Part shown: piece after piece, positions 7,509 to 16,301 of the stretch
Layout: every line of letters begins with the position of its first letter
How positions within the stretch are numbered: position 1 is the stretch's first letter
DNA from: Auritidibacter sp. Marseille-P8566
Lineage (GTDB): Bacteria; Bacteroidota; Bacteroidia; Flavobacteriales; Flavobacteriaceae
Assembly (NCBI GenBank): GCA_943325595.2
Contig: CALPQA020000007.1
Span: 1-17,497 of the forward strand
Reading direction: 5' to 3'
DNA: 17,497 bases
Notes under the pieces: model-generated
Databases searched by the model: none
The model's input: the letters and a program-made list of their open reading frames with translations, nothing else
What the model was told of the DNA's origin: nothing
Position numbers and translations under genes: made by a program

Positions 7509-10367
7509 TTATTGTTTAATCAATTTTAAAGTTGATTCTCTATTGCTTTGATCGGTTGCTTTCACAAGATAAATTCCTTTGTTTAAATCGCTTATTTCGA
7601 ATTGCGATTGGTTCGTAAAATTATTCATGTAACTTTTTACCAACTGTCCTGTCAAAGAAAATATTTGAACTTTTGATGTTGAAGTATTGATTGTAAAATA
7701 ATTTGACGTTGGATTTGGTGAAAGACTTAATGCTTTTGTTATTTCTACATCTGTTGTTGCTAAAGTAGTTGCCAATTTATTTCCATAAACTAAAAATTGC
7801 CCCGAATTTATAGCGATTGCCGCATTGACATCTGTAACATTTATGCTGGTATTGTCCATCAAATTATACCACGTTCCAGTATAGGGGAAAGCGGGAATCA
7901 TTGTTAGATTGGCTACAGAAAAATTACAAAGAACTACTACGTTTTTTAATTGTGTTGCAGGCAAGGTATTGTCAAAAATATAAATTCTTTGTTTTACATT
8001 ATTAGCATCCGGGCTAATCGTATAATTTCCTTCAAAAACAGGTTCGTTAACTTTTAGCTCAATCATTTTTGCCCAATCGTTATAAATTTTTGATCTTTGA
8101 GTAACTCCGGGCCAGTTCCCAGTCCATTGTGGTTGAGGTTTTGTATTCAATTTACAATCACCTGTTGTGGTATCCGTTTCTGTATTTACAGTTCCATTAT
8201 TGCAATCATAAATAGAATTTTGCATTCCTAAATCGGCAAAATGCCAAATCATTTTTGGCCCTGGAACTAGCAATGAAGAAGCACCAATGGCAGACATTCT
8301 TCCTAAAGCATTATTTAAATTATTTACTGGCGATGCTGTTCCTGCACCGTTTCCAGCTGTCATTGCAGTATATAACAAGCGTTCTTTATCGTGACTTTCT
8401 GGATATCCCATAACCCTTTTTCCTAGAAAACCCGTGTGACTATCACTTCCAATTCTTGAAATATCGGCACCTGTAGCATACCCACTGGTAAGTTGAGAAT
8501 AGGCATATGTCATTTCGCTCCACATCATTACTCCTTTACTCGGTGTTTCATTTATTCTGTAATTTGCCCATTCTTTTTCTTCATTATCCGCACCTAAATG
8601 TTCGAAAATTGCATAATGAGTCGGATCTAAACTCCAAGCATAATCGGCATAATTTTTCAATACATCAACTCTATCTTGTTGGTAGGCATTTGTATTGGCA
8701 TCACTACCTGTTGCATTTTGTGTAAATCCTTTTGTCAAATCCCAGCGGAAACCATCAATTTTAAATTCTTGTATCCATTGTTTAACTACACGTTTCACAT
8801 AATTCTGTGTTCTTGATTGTTGATGATTAAAATCATTTCCAACACTATAACTATGGGTTGCGACCATATTAAAATACGGATTATCAGCTGCTGGTCCGCC
8901 CCAACCGTCTCCATCTGGATCAGACATCCACATTCTATCCATTGGATTTCTTCCAAATGCATGGTTTAGTGCAACATCAAGAATTACTGCAATTCCATTT
9001 TGATGACACAAATCCACAAATTCTTTCATCTTTTCTTTAGGTCCATAAAATTTATCCAAAGCCATATGAAAAGCGGTGTTGTAACCCCAACTTTCATTGC
9101 CTTCAAATTCCATCACTGGCATTAATTCAATGGCATTAACTTTAAGATTTTTAAAATAATCAATTCTGTTAATCAAGCCTTGAAAACTTCTAGTTTCATC
9201 GAAATCTCTTATAAGAACTTCATATACTACTAAATCTTCTTTTTTAGGTTTATTGAAATTGGTTACTTGCCAGTTGTAGGCAGTTTCCCCAGTTTTTAAA
9301 ACTGTAACTTCTCTTTCTTGTCCAGAAGGGTATGCTGGAATATTTGGGTAACTTGATGCTGGAATATAAGGATCGTCATACGGAGATAGCACCAAAGTTG
9401 AATAGGGATCAGCCGTTTTCACTAATGCTGGCGAACCCGCTATTGGTGTCGTATCAGCTACCCAATATTGATAATTGTAGCTAACTCCTGCGGTAAGACC
9501 TGACAATTCTAACCAAAATTTCCCGGTAGTTGGATCTTTTTTCATTGCATAAGTTCCATCAGGTTGATAGTTATTAAAACTACCAGCGACATAAACGAAA
9601 TCTTTTCCAGGTGCGTCTAAAACCAAAGTTGCTTTAGACGTATCTGAATTATAATTTATTCCGTCAACTAGTGTTGATGAAGGCAATGCTTGACTAACCG
9701 TACTTGGATTTACCATTACACTAAAAAACTTAGATTGCGTAGTACTTCCTACTGAAATCACCAATTCATAATTCTGATTTGATGTAATAGAATTATGAGT
9801 AAATGAATATGATGTTGCGCTTGTAGTTGAGTTTATACTAACTCCATTCGCCTTTAAATTATAGCTAGCATTCCCGCCTGTATTATTGGCAGAAATTGAT
9901 AGACTTCCGCCTGAATTAATAATGGTTGTACTATTATCAGTAGGTTGAACCAAAGTGGATTGAAATGCGCCAACATTTAAAACTAAATCGACTGTCTGTG
10001 CGTTTCCTAAATCACTTCTAAAAACTAGATTTATTTTAGATACGACTCCTGAAGCCACTCCATAATAAGCTAGAATAGTTGGGGTAAGTACTAATTTATA
10101 AATATTCCCAGAAACTAAAGTTAAAGAAGGTTGTAATGTATTATTACCCCAAGAACCAATAACATTTGACCATGCAGTTCCATTTAGAGTTACACCCGTA
10201 TGAGCATAAATTGTTCCTGTGTAGCTTGCCAAACCAGTACCTGTTTTATCAAATAAAATAGTTGCCGTTTGATTTGACTCAGGAGTTATTCCTCCTTGCC
10301 ATGAGACTTGAGAGAATATTATATTACTGAATAATAGAAATCCAAAAATGAAGTAAAATTTTTTCAT
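7509..10367 (-). CDS. Secreted GH13 alpha-amylase with type IX secretion C-terminal domain
   Basis: A 952-residue extracellular enzyme that would hydrolyse internal alpha-1,4 links of starch. Residues 1-19 are a signal peptide. Residues about 20-135 form a beta-rich domain with the YTGTIYAHTGV motif seen in flavobacterial amylases, followed by an Ig-like stretch to about 225. A CBM48/E-set-like domain (about 245-330) has FVYVAGSFNNYQPDG. The GH13 barrel (about 375-770) shows region I DVALNH (464-469), region II GFRWD with nucleophile Asp543, region III IFEH with acid/base Glu589, and region IV PESHD with His659-Asp660. The last 75 residues (LSPNPTSNYFTI ... GIYLVKATD ... KLIKQ) are a type A T9SS sorting domain. 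It is the last gene after susC-susD-susE-like, 65 bp downstream of the latter and beyond an intrinsic terminator. Unlike Bacteroides SusG it is not a lipoprotein. All catalytic residues are present. Confidence 0.95.
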   Translation of the reverse strand: MKKFYFIFGFLLFSNIIFSQVSWQGGITPESNQTATILFDKTGTGLASYTGTIYAHTGVTLNGTAWSNVIGSWGNNTLQPSLTLVSGNIYKLVLTPTILAYYGVASGVVSKINLVFRSDLGNAQTVDLVLNVGAFQSTLVQPTDNSTTIINSGGSLSISANNTGGNASYNLKANGVSINSTTSATSYSFTHNSITSNQNYELVISVGSTTQSKFFSVMVNPSTVSQALPSSTLVDGINYNSDTSKATLVLDAPGKDFVYVAGSFNNYQPDGTYAMKKDPTTGKFWLELSGLTAGVSYNYQYWVADTTPIAGSPALVKTADPYSTLVLSPYDDPYIPASSYPNIPAYPSGQEREVTVLKTGETAYNWQVTNFNKPKKEDLVVYEVLIRDFDETRSFQGLINRIDYFKNLKVNAIELMPVMEFEGNESWGYNTAFHMALDKFYGPKEKMKEFVDLCHQNGIAVILDVALNHAFGRNPMDRMWMSDPDGDGWGGPAADNPYFNMVATHSYSVGNDFNHQQSRTQNYVKRVVKQWIQEFKIDGFRWDLTKGFTQNATGSDANTNAYQQDRVDVLKNYADYAWSLDPTHYAIFEHLGADNEEKEWANYRINETPSKGVMMWSEMTYAYSQLTSGYATGADISRIGSDSHTGFLGKRVMGYPESHDKERLLYTAMTAGNGAGTASPVNNLNNALGRMSAIGASSLLVPGPKMIWHFADLGMQNSIYDCNNGTVNTETDTTTGDCKLNTKPQPQWTGNWPGVTQRSKIYNDWAKMIELKVNEPVFEGNYTISPDANNVKQRIYIFDNTLPATQLKNVVVLCNFSVANLTMIPAFPYTGTWYNLMDNTSINVTDVNAAIAINSGQFLVYGNKLATTLATTDVEITKALSLSPNPTSNYFTINTSTSKVQIFSLTGQLVKSYMNNFTNQSQFEISDLNKGIYLVKATDQSNRESTLKLIKQ

Positions 10368-10384
10368 GGTATAAATTTAATGAT

Positions 10385-10413
10385 AAAAAAGGGCTTTCAA
10401 AAGAAAGCCCTTT
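10385..10413 (-). terminator. Intrinsic terminator inside the sus operon, between the SusE-like and amylase genes
   Basis: AAAGGGCTTTC (10388-10398) and GAAAGCCCTTT (10403-10413) are perfect complements over 11 bp with a four-base loop. On the minus strand the stem is followed by TTTTTT (10385-10390, partly within the stem). It lies about 20 bp after the SusE-like stop and 18 bp before the amylase start. No consensus promoter fits between hairpin and amylase, so amylase expression probably depends on read-through or on RNA processing here. Confidence 0.82.
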
Positions 10414-10432
10414 ACTAAATAATAAAAAAATA

Positions 10433-11482
10433 TTATTGAATTGAATACGTATAAACTCTTGGGTTGCTTAAGTCTAATGTTATTGTTTTAGTTCCAGCTG
10501 GAGTACTAATGTTAGTTCCACCTTCATCTAATGAACCATCACCTCCAGTATCTCCGTAATTCAAAGTCCACTGTCCGTTTGCTCTAAATTTCATTCCGTC
10601 ATTTGGAGCCGATTGAGCTGATAAAGTAACCGTTACAGTCCATTTTTTAGTTGTTGGATTGTAAGTCATAGGTGTATCTGTTCCCCAACCTCCTGGAGTT
10701 CCGTTTCCAATAATAGCCCAAGTAGTTCTTTCTTGAGAATAAGTAAGTGCAGTTGTATTGGCTTTTAATCTGTAATATCCTGCAGTTGTTGCATTACAGT
10801 TTACTTCACCTGTTAATTTTAACACACCTGAAAAAGTTCCGTCATCACCCCAATCAGGATTTCCCCAATTGAAATTTCCTGCAGCATCTGGAGCGACAAA
10901 TTTGAATTCACCATTCAACCATACATAACCTTCGTAGTTTGTTAAACCATAACCAGCAGAAGCTAATTTAGGTGCTGTACCTGGAGACCAGTTTTGGTGA
11001 TTTCCTGGAACTGCGATTGTAGGCAATGCAGTTGTATATGGAGTAATCAACACATTAATTACGTTAGAATATTGATCAACTCCGCCTGCAGTTGCTTTGA
11101 TACGAATATCAACGCTTCCTTGTGAGAAAGGAATTAAACCTGCAGAAAGTGCTGCTCCGTTTAAATCTGAAACACTCCAAGTTATGTTTGTTCCAATTGT
11201 AGTTCCAGCAGCCGTAATTACTGCAAATTCAGTTCCAGTCACAGCCATTTCAACTGTGTAATTTACTTGCGTTGGCGTAGTAAAATTAGCTATACCCCAT
11301 GTAACTGTCAAAGCAGGATTGGTTCCTAAATCAGGTCTAAGAACAGTTGCTACTCCGGCTTCTGGAGTTAATATAGCGAATTCTCCTTTAGCTTTTAAAA
11401 GTTGAAAATTTTGCTCGTCGGTACAAGACCCTAAAGTTGCAAATACAATTGCAGCTATGATAATTTTAAATGTATTTTTCAT
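10433..11482 (-). CDS. SusE-like starch-binding outer-membrane lipoprotein
   Basis: A 349-residue lipoprotein with lipobox LGSC (Cys20). Residues about 28-150 resemble the SusE N-terminal Ig-like region (FAILTPEAGVATVLRPD ... LTVTWGIANF ... YTVEMAVTGTEF). Two carbohydrate-binding-like modules follow: about 154-250 (NHQNWSPGTAPKL ... GEFKFV) and about 254-349 (GNGTPGGWGTDTPMTYN ... MKFRANGQWTLNYGD). Tryptophans in such modules usually stack on glucose rings. In the Bacteroides system SusE and SusF hold starch at the cell surface; here only one such protein is encoded. It begins 30 bp after susD and precedes the amylase gene. Primary sequence in this family is poorly conserved, so SusE versus SusF is decided mainly by position and domain pattern. 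Confidence 0.85.
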   Translation of the reverse strand: MKNTFKIIIAAIVFATLGSCTDEQNFQLLKAKGEFAILTPEAGVATVLRPDLGTNPALTVTWGIANFTTPTQVNYTVEMAVTGTEFAVITAAGTTIGTNITWSVSDLNGAALSAGLIPFSQGSVDIRIKATAGGVDQYSNVINVLITPYTTALPTIAVPGNHQNWSPGTAPKLASAGYGLTNYEGYVWLNGEFKFVAPDAAGNFNWGNPDWGDDGTFSGVLKLTGEVNCNATTAGYYRLKANTTALTYSQERTTWAIIGNGTPGGWGTDTPMTYNPTTKKWTVTVTLSAQSAPNDGMKFRANGQWTLNYGDTGGDGSLDEGGTNISTPAGTKTITLDLSNPRVYTYSIQ

Positions 11483-11512
11483 TTTAAATATTTTTTTATT
11501 AAACTATAATTT

Positions 11513-13105
11513 TTAGTAACCCGTATTTTGTGTAAGATTTGAATTGGCTGCCAAACTTTCAGCTGGCAATGGATATAATTTATAATACTGTGGCAATGCA
11601 ATACCATTGATTCCATTTCCTTTCCAAGCCCAGTTATAACTTCCACCAGTAAATTTTCCAAAACGAATTAAATCTTGTCTTCTATGTGCTTCCCAGTGCA
11701 ATTCTCTCAAACGCTCATCAAGAATAAAGGCTAAATTTAAATCTGATGCTGCAATTGTTTGACCGTGAGCTCTTGTTCTTAAAGCATTTACATAACCTAA
11801 AGCCTGTGCACTTGTAGCTCCTATCCCTCCTCTTAATTGACATTCAGCAACCATTAAATAAACATCTGCTAAACGGAATAAAGGAAAATCAGTATCTACA
11901 AAACCTTGATCTGAACCATTTGCTCCAGTTGACGTTTTGTTAGTAAATTTAGTAATAATATATCCAGTATCTCTATCAGAAATAGTTGATATTATTGGAT
12001 TTCTGTTTGCTGTTATTAACGTTTTTCTAGCATCGTTTGCAAAACTAGCGTCTGCAAATTTTTCTCCAAATTGTTTTCTAACACGCAAAGCTCCACCCCA
12101 TCCGCCAACTCCAAGAGTAGCACCATTTCCTTCAATTGAACCTACTTCTCCATTGATGATAACCGTAGTAGGACCATAATTTTGAGTTGTTCTTCCATCA
12201 GATTGTAATGGGAAAATTATTTCGTTTTTAGCACTGTTAGTATTACTGTCAGCCATAAAATTGTGTTGGTAGTTCGTTGCCAATTGGTAACCTGCTCCTA
12301 TTATTTTATTTGCATAAGTAATACATTCCGTATATTTTGCAGTTCCGAAATAGCTTTCAGAGTTCAAATACATTTTGGATAAAATCATCCAAGCCAATCC
12401 TTTGTCTGCTCTACCGAATTCGTTTGCTCTGGCATCTGCCAAATTACTGTCGATTTCTAAAGCTTTCAATTCTGTTTCGATGAACGTAAAAAGTTGTTCT
12501 CTATCGTACTGTGGTCCTTTGAAATCTCCAACAGGATCATTCTCAGTTACAAAAGCTGCTTTTCCAAACATATCCATAATATGGTAGTATGCCAAAGCTC
12601 TAATTACTTTAACCTCAGCACGGTATTTTTGAACATCCGCTTTTGTTGCTGCTGAAACGCCTCTTGCATCCAATTTAGCATCTGAAGTTTGTCTCAAATA
12701 TTCATTTACAAGTGCAACCTGAAACATTGCTCTTCCATACATTCCTCTAAATATCGGGTTTGATGAAGTCCAGTTTGTTCTTTGGATATCTGCTGTTCCT
12801 GGGTCATTTTCATAAGACCAGATTACTTCATCTGTAGATAAATCTTGCATGTACCATAAACATCTTCCATACTGGCTTGTTCCAGCATCGATTCCTGAAA
12901 TGTTTGATGATGTAGCACCTGTGGTTCCCGTTAATGATAAATTACCATAAACTCCTGCCAAGCCTTGTTTATATGAAGCTTCTGTTGAAAAGAAAGCATC
13001 AGATAAAAATTGATCATCATCTTTTGGCACCGTATTCAGATCGTTAGTACAAGAAAGTACAGACAATGCAAATGCCAAATAAGATACTTTAAATAGTTTT
13101 TTCAT
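11513..13105 (-). CDS. susD: SusD/RagB-family starch-binding outer-membrane lipoprotein
   Basis: A 530-residue surface lipoprotein that caps the SusC channel and binds malto-oligosaccharides. I chose the ATG at 13103-13105 because it gives a proper lipoprotein signal (MKKLFKVSYLAFALSVLSC, Cys19). An in-frame ATG 24 codons earlier would add a non-signal leader overlapping the end of susC. SusD features include FLSDAFFSTEASYKQGLAGVYG near the N-terminus, the TPR-region VIRALAYYHIMDMFGKAAF, and the C-terminal ILDERLRELHWEAHRRQDLIRFGKF. The end, YKLYPLPAESLAANSNLTQNTGY, is typical of the family. It starts 10 bp after the susC stop, so the two are surely co-transcribed. Confidence 0.95.
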   Translation of the reverse strand: MKKLFKVSYLAFALSVLSCTNDLNTVPKDDDQFLSDAFFSTEASYKQGLAGVYGNLSLTGTTGATSSNISGIDAGTSQYGRCLWYMQDLSTDEVIWSYENDPGTADIQRTNWTSSNPIFRGMYGRAMFQVALVNEYLRQTSDAKLDARGVSAATKADVQKYRAEVKVIRALAYYHIMDMFGKAAFVTENDPVGDFKGPQYDREQLFTFIETELKALEIDSNLADARANEFGRADKGLAWMILSKMYLNSESYFGTAKYTECITYANKIIGAGYQLATNYQHNFMADSNTNSAKNEIIFPLQSDGRTTQNYGPTTVIINGEVGSIEGNGATLGVGGWGGALRVRKQFGEKFADASFANDARKTLITANRNPIISTISDRDTGYIITKFTNKTSTGANGSDQGFVDTDFPLFRLADVYLMVAECQLRGGIGATSAQALGYVNALRTRAHGQTIAASDLNLAFILDERLRELHWEAHRRQDLIRFGKFTGGSYNWAWKGNGINGIALPQYYKLYPLPAESLAANSNLTQNTGY

Positions 13106-13115
13106 TTTTTCTGTA

Positions 13116-16079
13116 TTAAAATTTAATATTTGCTCCAAATAATAATGTTCTCGGTCTTGGATAAATAGTATTATCAATTCCGTTGTTGGTAATCTCAGGA
13201 TCTAAACCACTGTATTTAGTGATAACAAATGCATTTTGAATACCCGCACTTAATCTAAGACTTGCTTTACCGTCTAACCATTTTGGAAAACTGTATCCAA
13301 GGGTAATGTTGTCCATTCTTAGGAAAGAAGCATTTTCGATATAGATATCTGACTGTGTTCCGTTACTTCCTGCTTCTTTAAAATTGGTGTCTAAAACAGA
13401 ATAAGGAACGTTTCCTAAAACAGTATTGTTTTGAACCAAACTATAGTAAGCACTTGTAGAATTAACGTTGTTGTAAATATGATTACCTAAACTTGCTCTT
13501 AAGTTAAAAGAGAAATCGAAGTTTTTGTAATTCATATTAGAAGCAAAACCTAAAGTTGCATCTGGATCAGAGTTATATTTGATATACCTGTCTTTATTGT
13601 TTACAATTCCATCTCCATTCAAATCAGCATACGCCCCTTGAATTGGCATTCCATTTGTATTGTATAATTGTTTGAATACATAAAATGAATTTGGAGTATA
13701 TCCTTGACTGTGAATTTGGATTGTTCCTCCAGTTCCACCACCAATACCTCCAGTTAAAATATCTGACCCTAATGCCAATTCATCCAGTCTTCTTTCAAAT
13801 GTTGAAGCATTGAAGTTTACATTCCAATTGAAATCATTTGTTTTAATAACTGCTGCATTTAAGGTAAGCTCTATTCCTTTTGAACTCAAACTTCCAATGT
13901 TTTGGAAACCTGCATTACTAAAGTTAGAACCGTCAGAAATTGCTGCATATGACAATAAGTTTTGAGATTTTTTATAAAATAATTCGAATCCTCCAGTTAA
14001 TCTATTATTTAAGAAACCGAAATCTAAACCAATGTTTGCAGTTGTAGTTTCTTCCCATTTAATATTAACATTTCTAAATGTTGGAATAGCAACCGTTGTT
14101 GGAACATTTCCGAATACATATTGAGAATTGTTGTTTCCAGTAGAATAAGGCTCTAAATATAAAAAATTAGCATCACCCATTTCTTTTTGACCCGTAACAC
14201 CCCATCCTAAACGCAATTTTAAATCGCTGAATACTTTAGAATCTTTCAAGAATGCTTCTTCTTTCATTTTCCATGCAAAAGCTGCTGAAGGGAAATTACC
14301 CCAACGATTTTCTGGTTTAAATTCAGACGAACCGTCACTTCTATATGTCAATGTCACCAAGTATTTGTCTTTCAACGTTAAATTAGTTCTTCCAAAGAAA
14401 CTTACCATAACTTGATCCCCAAAAGTCTTAACATCTGGAGCTTCAGAATTAGGATTTAGTACATTATAGCTAAAATACTTTTCTCTTTCAAATTTTTGAT
14501 AAGAATATCCTGCAGTAGCTTCTAATTTTAAATCAGAAAAAGTATTGTTGTATACAAAATAACCATCAAACAATTTATTGGTTTTTGTTTCTGAATTAGT
14601 TTCTCTAACTCCAAAAAACACGTCTCCGTTGTAACCAGCTCTACTACCTCTGTCTACCGTTTTCAATCTATCCCCATTACTATGATCGTATCCAACATTC
14701 ACTACCGCTCTTAAAGCTGGTAAGAAATGGAATTTGTAATCCACTTCAAAATTACCAAAAGTTCTGTTGTACTTTCCGTTATCTTGTGTTTGAAGCAATT
14801 GCGCTACAGGATTTCCAGGTGAATTTGCTCTTGGAGTTCCATCTGCATCAACATATTGAAAAAATCCACCATAAGCAGAGTTTGCAGGATCATAAACTGG
14901 TTGCGTTGGGTCAAAACGAATTGCAGAACCTTCAACACCATCTGCAAATCTATTTTTCTCATTTGAGTAATTTGCATTCAATCTCAATTTTAAATGGTCT
15001 TTCAAAAATGTTGGATTCATTGCTAACGACACATTGTTTCTTTCGAATTTATTTGTCAAACGTAGACCTTCTTGGTACGTTTTACCAATAGTCAAACGCG
15101 TTGGGATTGTTTTCAATAAACTACCTTTTAAAGTAATAGACTGATCAACCATGTCAGCTGTTTTGTAGATTTCATTTTGCCAATTTGTATTAGCAGTTCC
15201 TAATCCATTTAGTAAATTTACACCCGTACTTGGATCCGCTGCTACCAATTGATTTTGTCTAACTTGAACAATATTTCTGAATTCACTTGCGTTAAAAACA
15301 CGAATTTGATTCGCTTTTTTACCAACTCCTAACTGAAAATTGTATTCAACTTCAAGGTTTTTCCCTCCTTTTTTAGTAGTAATAATAATTACACCATTAG
15401 AAGCTCTAGAACCATAGATTGCAGTTGCAGAGGCGTCTTTCAAAACAGTCATCGACTCAATAGTCGCTGGATTGATTGATGATAAAATTGACGTTGAACC
15501 CACAGAAGTATTGTTGTCAATTGGCAAACCATCAATTACAATTAATGGATCATTACTTGCATTTAAAGAAGCTCCTCCACGAATTCTAATTTCTGACCCT
15601 GAACCAGGAGCTCCACTAGTATTGATAGAAAGACCTGCAACTCTTCCGTTTAATAAATTTTCGGCAGTTACATTGGCTCCTTTATTAAAGTCTTTTGCGG
15701 AAATAGTAGTCAAAGATCCTGTAGCATCTTTTTTCTTTACTGTTCCGTATCCAACTTGTATAACCACTTCACTTAATAAATTAGCGTCTTCTTGAAGACT
15801 AACGCTAAGAGAATTTTGATTAGAATAGACAATTGTTTCGGATTTAAATCCGATAAAAGTAAAAACGATTTTGTCGCCTTTTACTACTTTTTTCAATTGA
15901 AACTTTCCATCGAAATCTGTTGCGACACCATTAGAAGTGCCTAAAACCATTACATTTACTCCCGGCATTGGTTGCCCTGATGTTTTATCAAGAACCACCC
16001 CACTTAAAGTATTCTGAGCCAGAACACTAAGCGGCAACAGTAAGAATAAAAATAACAACTTTTTGTAAATTGTTTTCAT
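13116..16079 (-). CDS. susC: SusC/RagA-family TonB-dependent starch oligosaccharide transporter
   Basis: A 987-residue outer-membrane transporter that moves malto-oligosaccharides into the periplasm using TonB/ExbBD energy. Residues 1-21 are a signal peptide (... LSVLAQ). A carboxypeptidase-regulatory-like beta domain spans about 24-97 (LSGVVLDKTSGQPMPGVNVMV). A TonB-box-like segment, EVVIQVGYGTVKKKDATG (104-121), precedes the plug domain (about 120-240). The plug carries the SusC signatures IRIRGGASLNASNDPLIVIDG and SMTVLKDASATAIYGSRASNGV. The remainder is the 22-strand barrel, ending NIKF with the C-terminal aromatic. The length is normal. It is the first gene of the operon, divergent from the LacI-family regulator across 222 bp, with a strong dyad 40-60 bp before its start. 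The starch/maltodextrin substrate is inferred from the amylase and SusE-like neighbours. Confidence 0.97.
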   Translation of the reverse strand: MKTIYKKLLFLFLLLPLSVLAQNTLSGVVLDKTSGQPMPGVNVMVLGTSNGVATDFDGKFQLKKVVKGDKIVFTFIGFKSETIVYSNQNSLSVSLQEDANLLSEVVIQVGYGTVKKKDATGSLTTISAKDFNKGANVTAENLLNGRVAGLSINTSGAPGSGSEIRIRGGASLNASNDPLIVIDGLPIDNNTSVGSTSILSSINPATIESMTVLKDASATAIYGSRASNGVIIITTKKGGKNLEVEYNFQLGVGKKANQIRVFNASEFRNIVQVRQNQLVAADPSTGVNLLNGLGTANTNWQNEIYKTADMVDQSITLKGSLLKTIPTRLTIGKTYQEGLRLTNKFERNNVSLAMNPTFLKDHLKLRLNANYSNEKNRFADGVEGSAIRFDPTQPVYDPANSAYGGFFQYVDADGTPRANSPGNPVAQLLQTQDNGKYNRTFGNFEVDYKFHFLPALRAVVNVGYDHSNGDRLKTVDRGSRAGYNGDVFFGVRETNSETKTNKLFDGYFVYNNTFSDLKLEATAGYSYQKFEREKYFSYNVLNPNSEAPDVKTFGDQVMVSFFGRTNLTLKDKYLVTLTYRSDGSSEFKPENRWGNFPSAAFAWKMKEEAFLKDSKVFSDLKLRLGWGVTGQKEMGDANFLYLEPYSTGNNNSQYVFGNVPTTVAIPTFRNVNIKWEETTTANIGLDFGFLNNRLTGGFELFYKKSQNLLSYAAISDGSNFSNAGFQNIGSLSSKGIELTLNAAVIKTNDFNWNVNFNASTFERRLDELALGSDILTGGIGGGTGGTIQIHSQGYTPNSFYVFKQLYNTNGMPIQGAYADLNGDGIVNNKDRYIKYNSDPDATLGFASNMNYKNFDFSFNLRASLGNHIYNNVNSTSAYYSLVQNNTVLGNVPYSVLDTNFKEAGSNGTQSDIYIENASFLRMDNITLGYSFPKWLDGKASLRLSAGIQNAFVITKYSGLDPEITNNGIDNTIYPRPRTLLFGANIKF

Positions 16080-16118
16080 ACATTTTGTTTAAGTTAAAAA
16101 TTTGTTTTTTGCTTATAT

Positions 16119-16138
16119 TTTATACTTCGAATTATAAA
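16119..16138. promoter_or_regulatory. Candidate LacI-family operator upstream of susC
   Basis: TTTATACTTCGAATTATAAA is a 20-bp dyad with nine of ten base pairs symmetric; only 16125/16132 mismatch. Its centre is CG within TTCGAA, the usual architecture of LacI-family operators. It lies 40-60 bp before the susC start. A minus-strand -7-like box, TAAATTTA (16135-16142, seven of eight consensus bases), overlaps its edge, so a bound regulator would cover the likely start site. The left half recurs before the putative transporter gene. The neighbouring LacI-type protein is the obvious binder; this is inference. Confidence 0.55.
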
Positions 16139-16184
16139 TTTAGCTAAAATTTAACATGAAAATAATTTTACTATAAGTTTAGAG

Positions 16185-16198
16185 TTACGAAAACGTAA
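16185..16198. promoter_or_regulatory. Second dyad in the susC/lacI-type intergenic region
   Basis: TTACGAAAACGTAA has perfect 5-bp arms around AAAA. It lies between the two divergent genes, about 105 bp from each start. On the minus strand it includes TACGTTTT, one mismatch from the -7 consensus. It could be a second regulator site or part of the susC promoter; its centre is not CG, so it is a poorer LacI-type match than the dyad at 16119-16138. Confidence 0.3.
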
Positions 16199-16301
16199 TA
16201 GTGTTGAAAAGTTTATATTTTCATTGATTATTTAAGCTTAAATTTACACATATTTAAAATTTAAATTACCTTTAATACGAAATATATATTTAGCATTTCA
16301 A

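Noticed and set aside
10372..10379. TAAATTTA as a promoter for the amylase gene
   Set aside because: It sits 4 bp before the ATG, too close for a usual leader, and has no -33 element.
11479..11661. A 60-codon minus-strand frame overlapping the end of susD
   Set aside because: It is an out-of-frame reading of the susD 3' end, whose true frame carries conserved SusD motifs.
13106..13177. A longer susD frame starting at 13177
   Set aside because: The extra 24 residues overlap the susC end, are not signal-like, and push the clear lipoprotein signal (MKKLFK ... LSC) inside the protein.
15472..15795. A 107-codon plus-strand frame inside susC
   Set aside because: It lies antisense to the conserved plug domain of susC; its sequence is explained as a mirror of that coding region and no start signal or homology is apparent.
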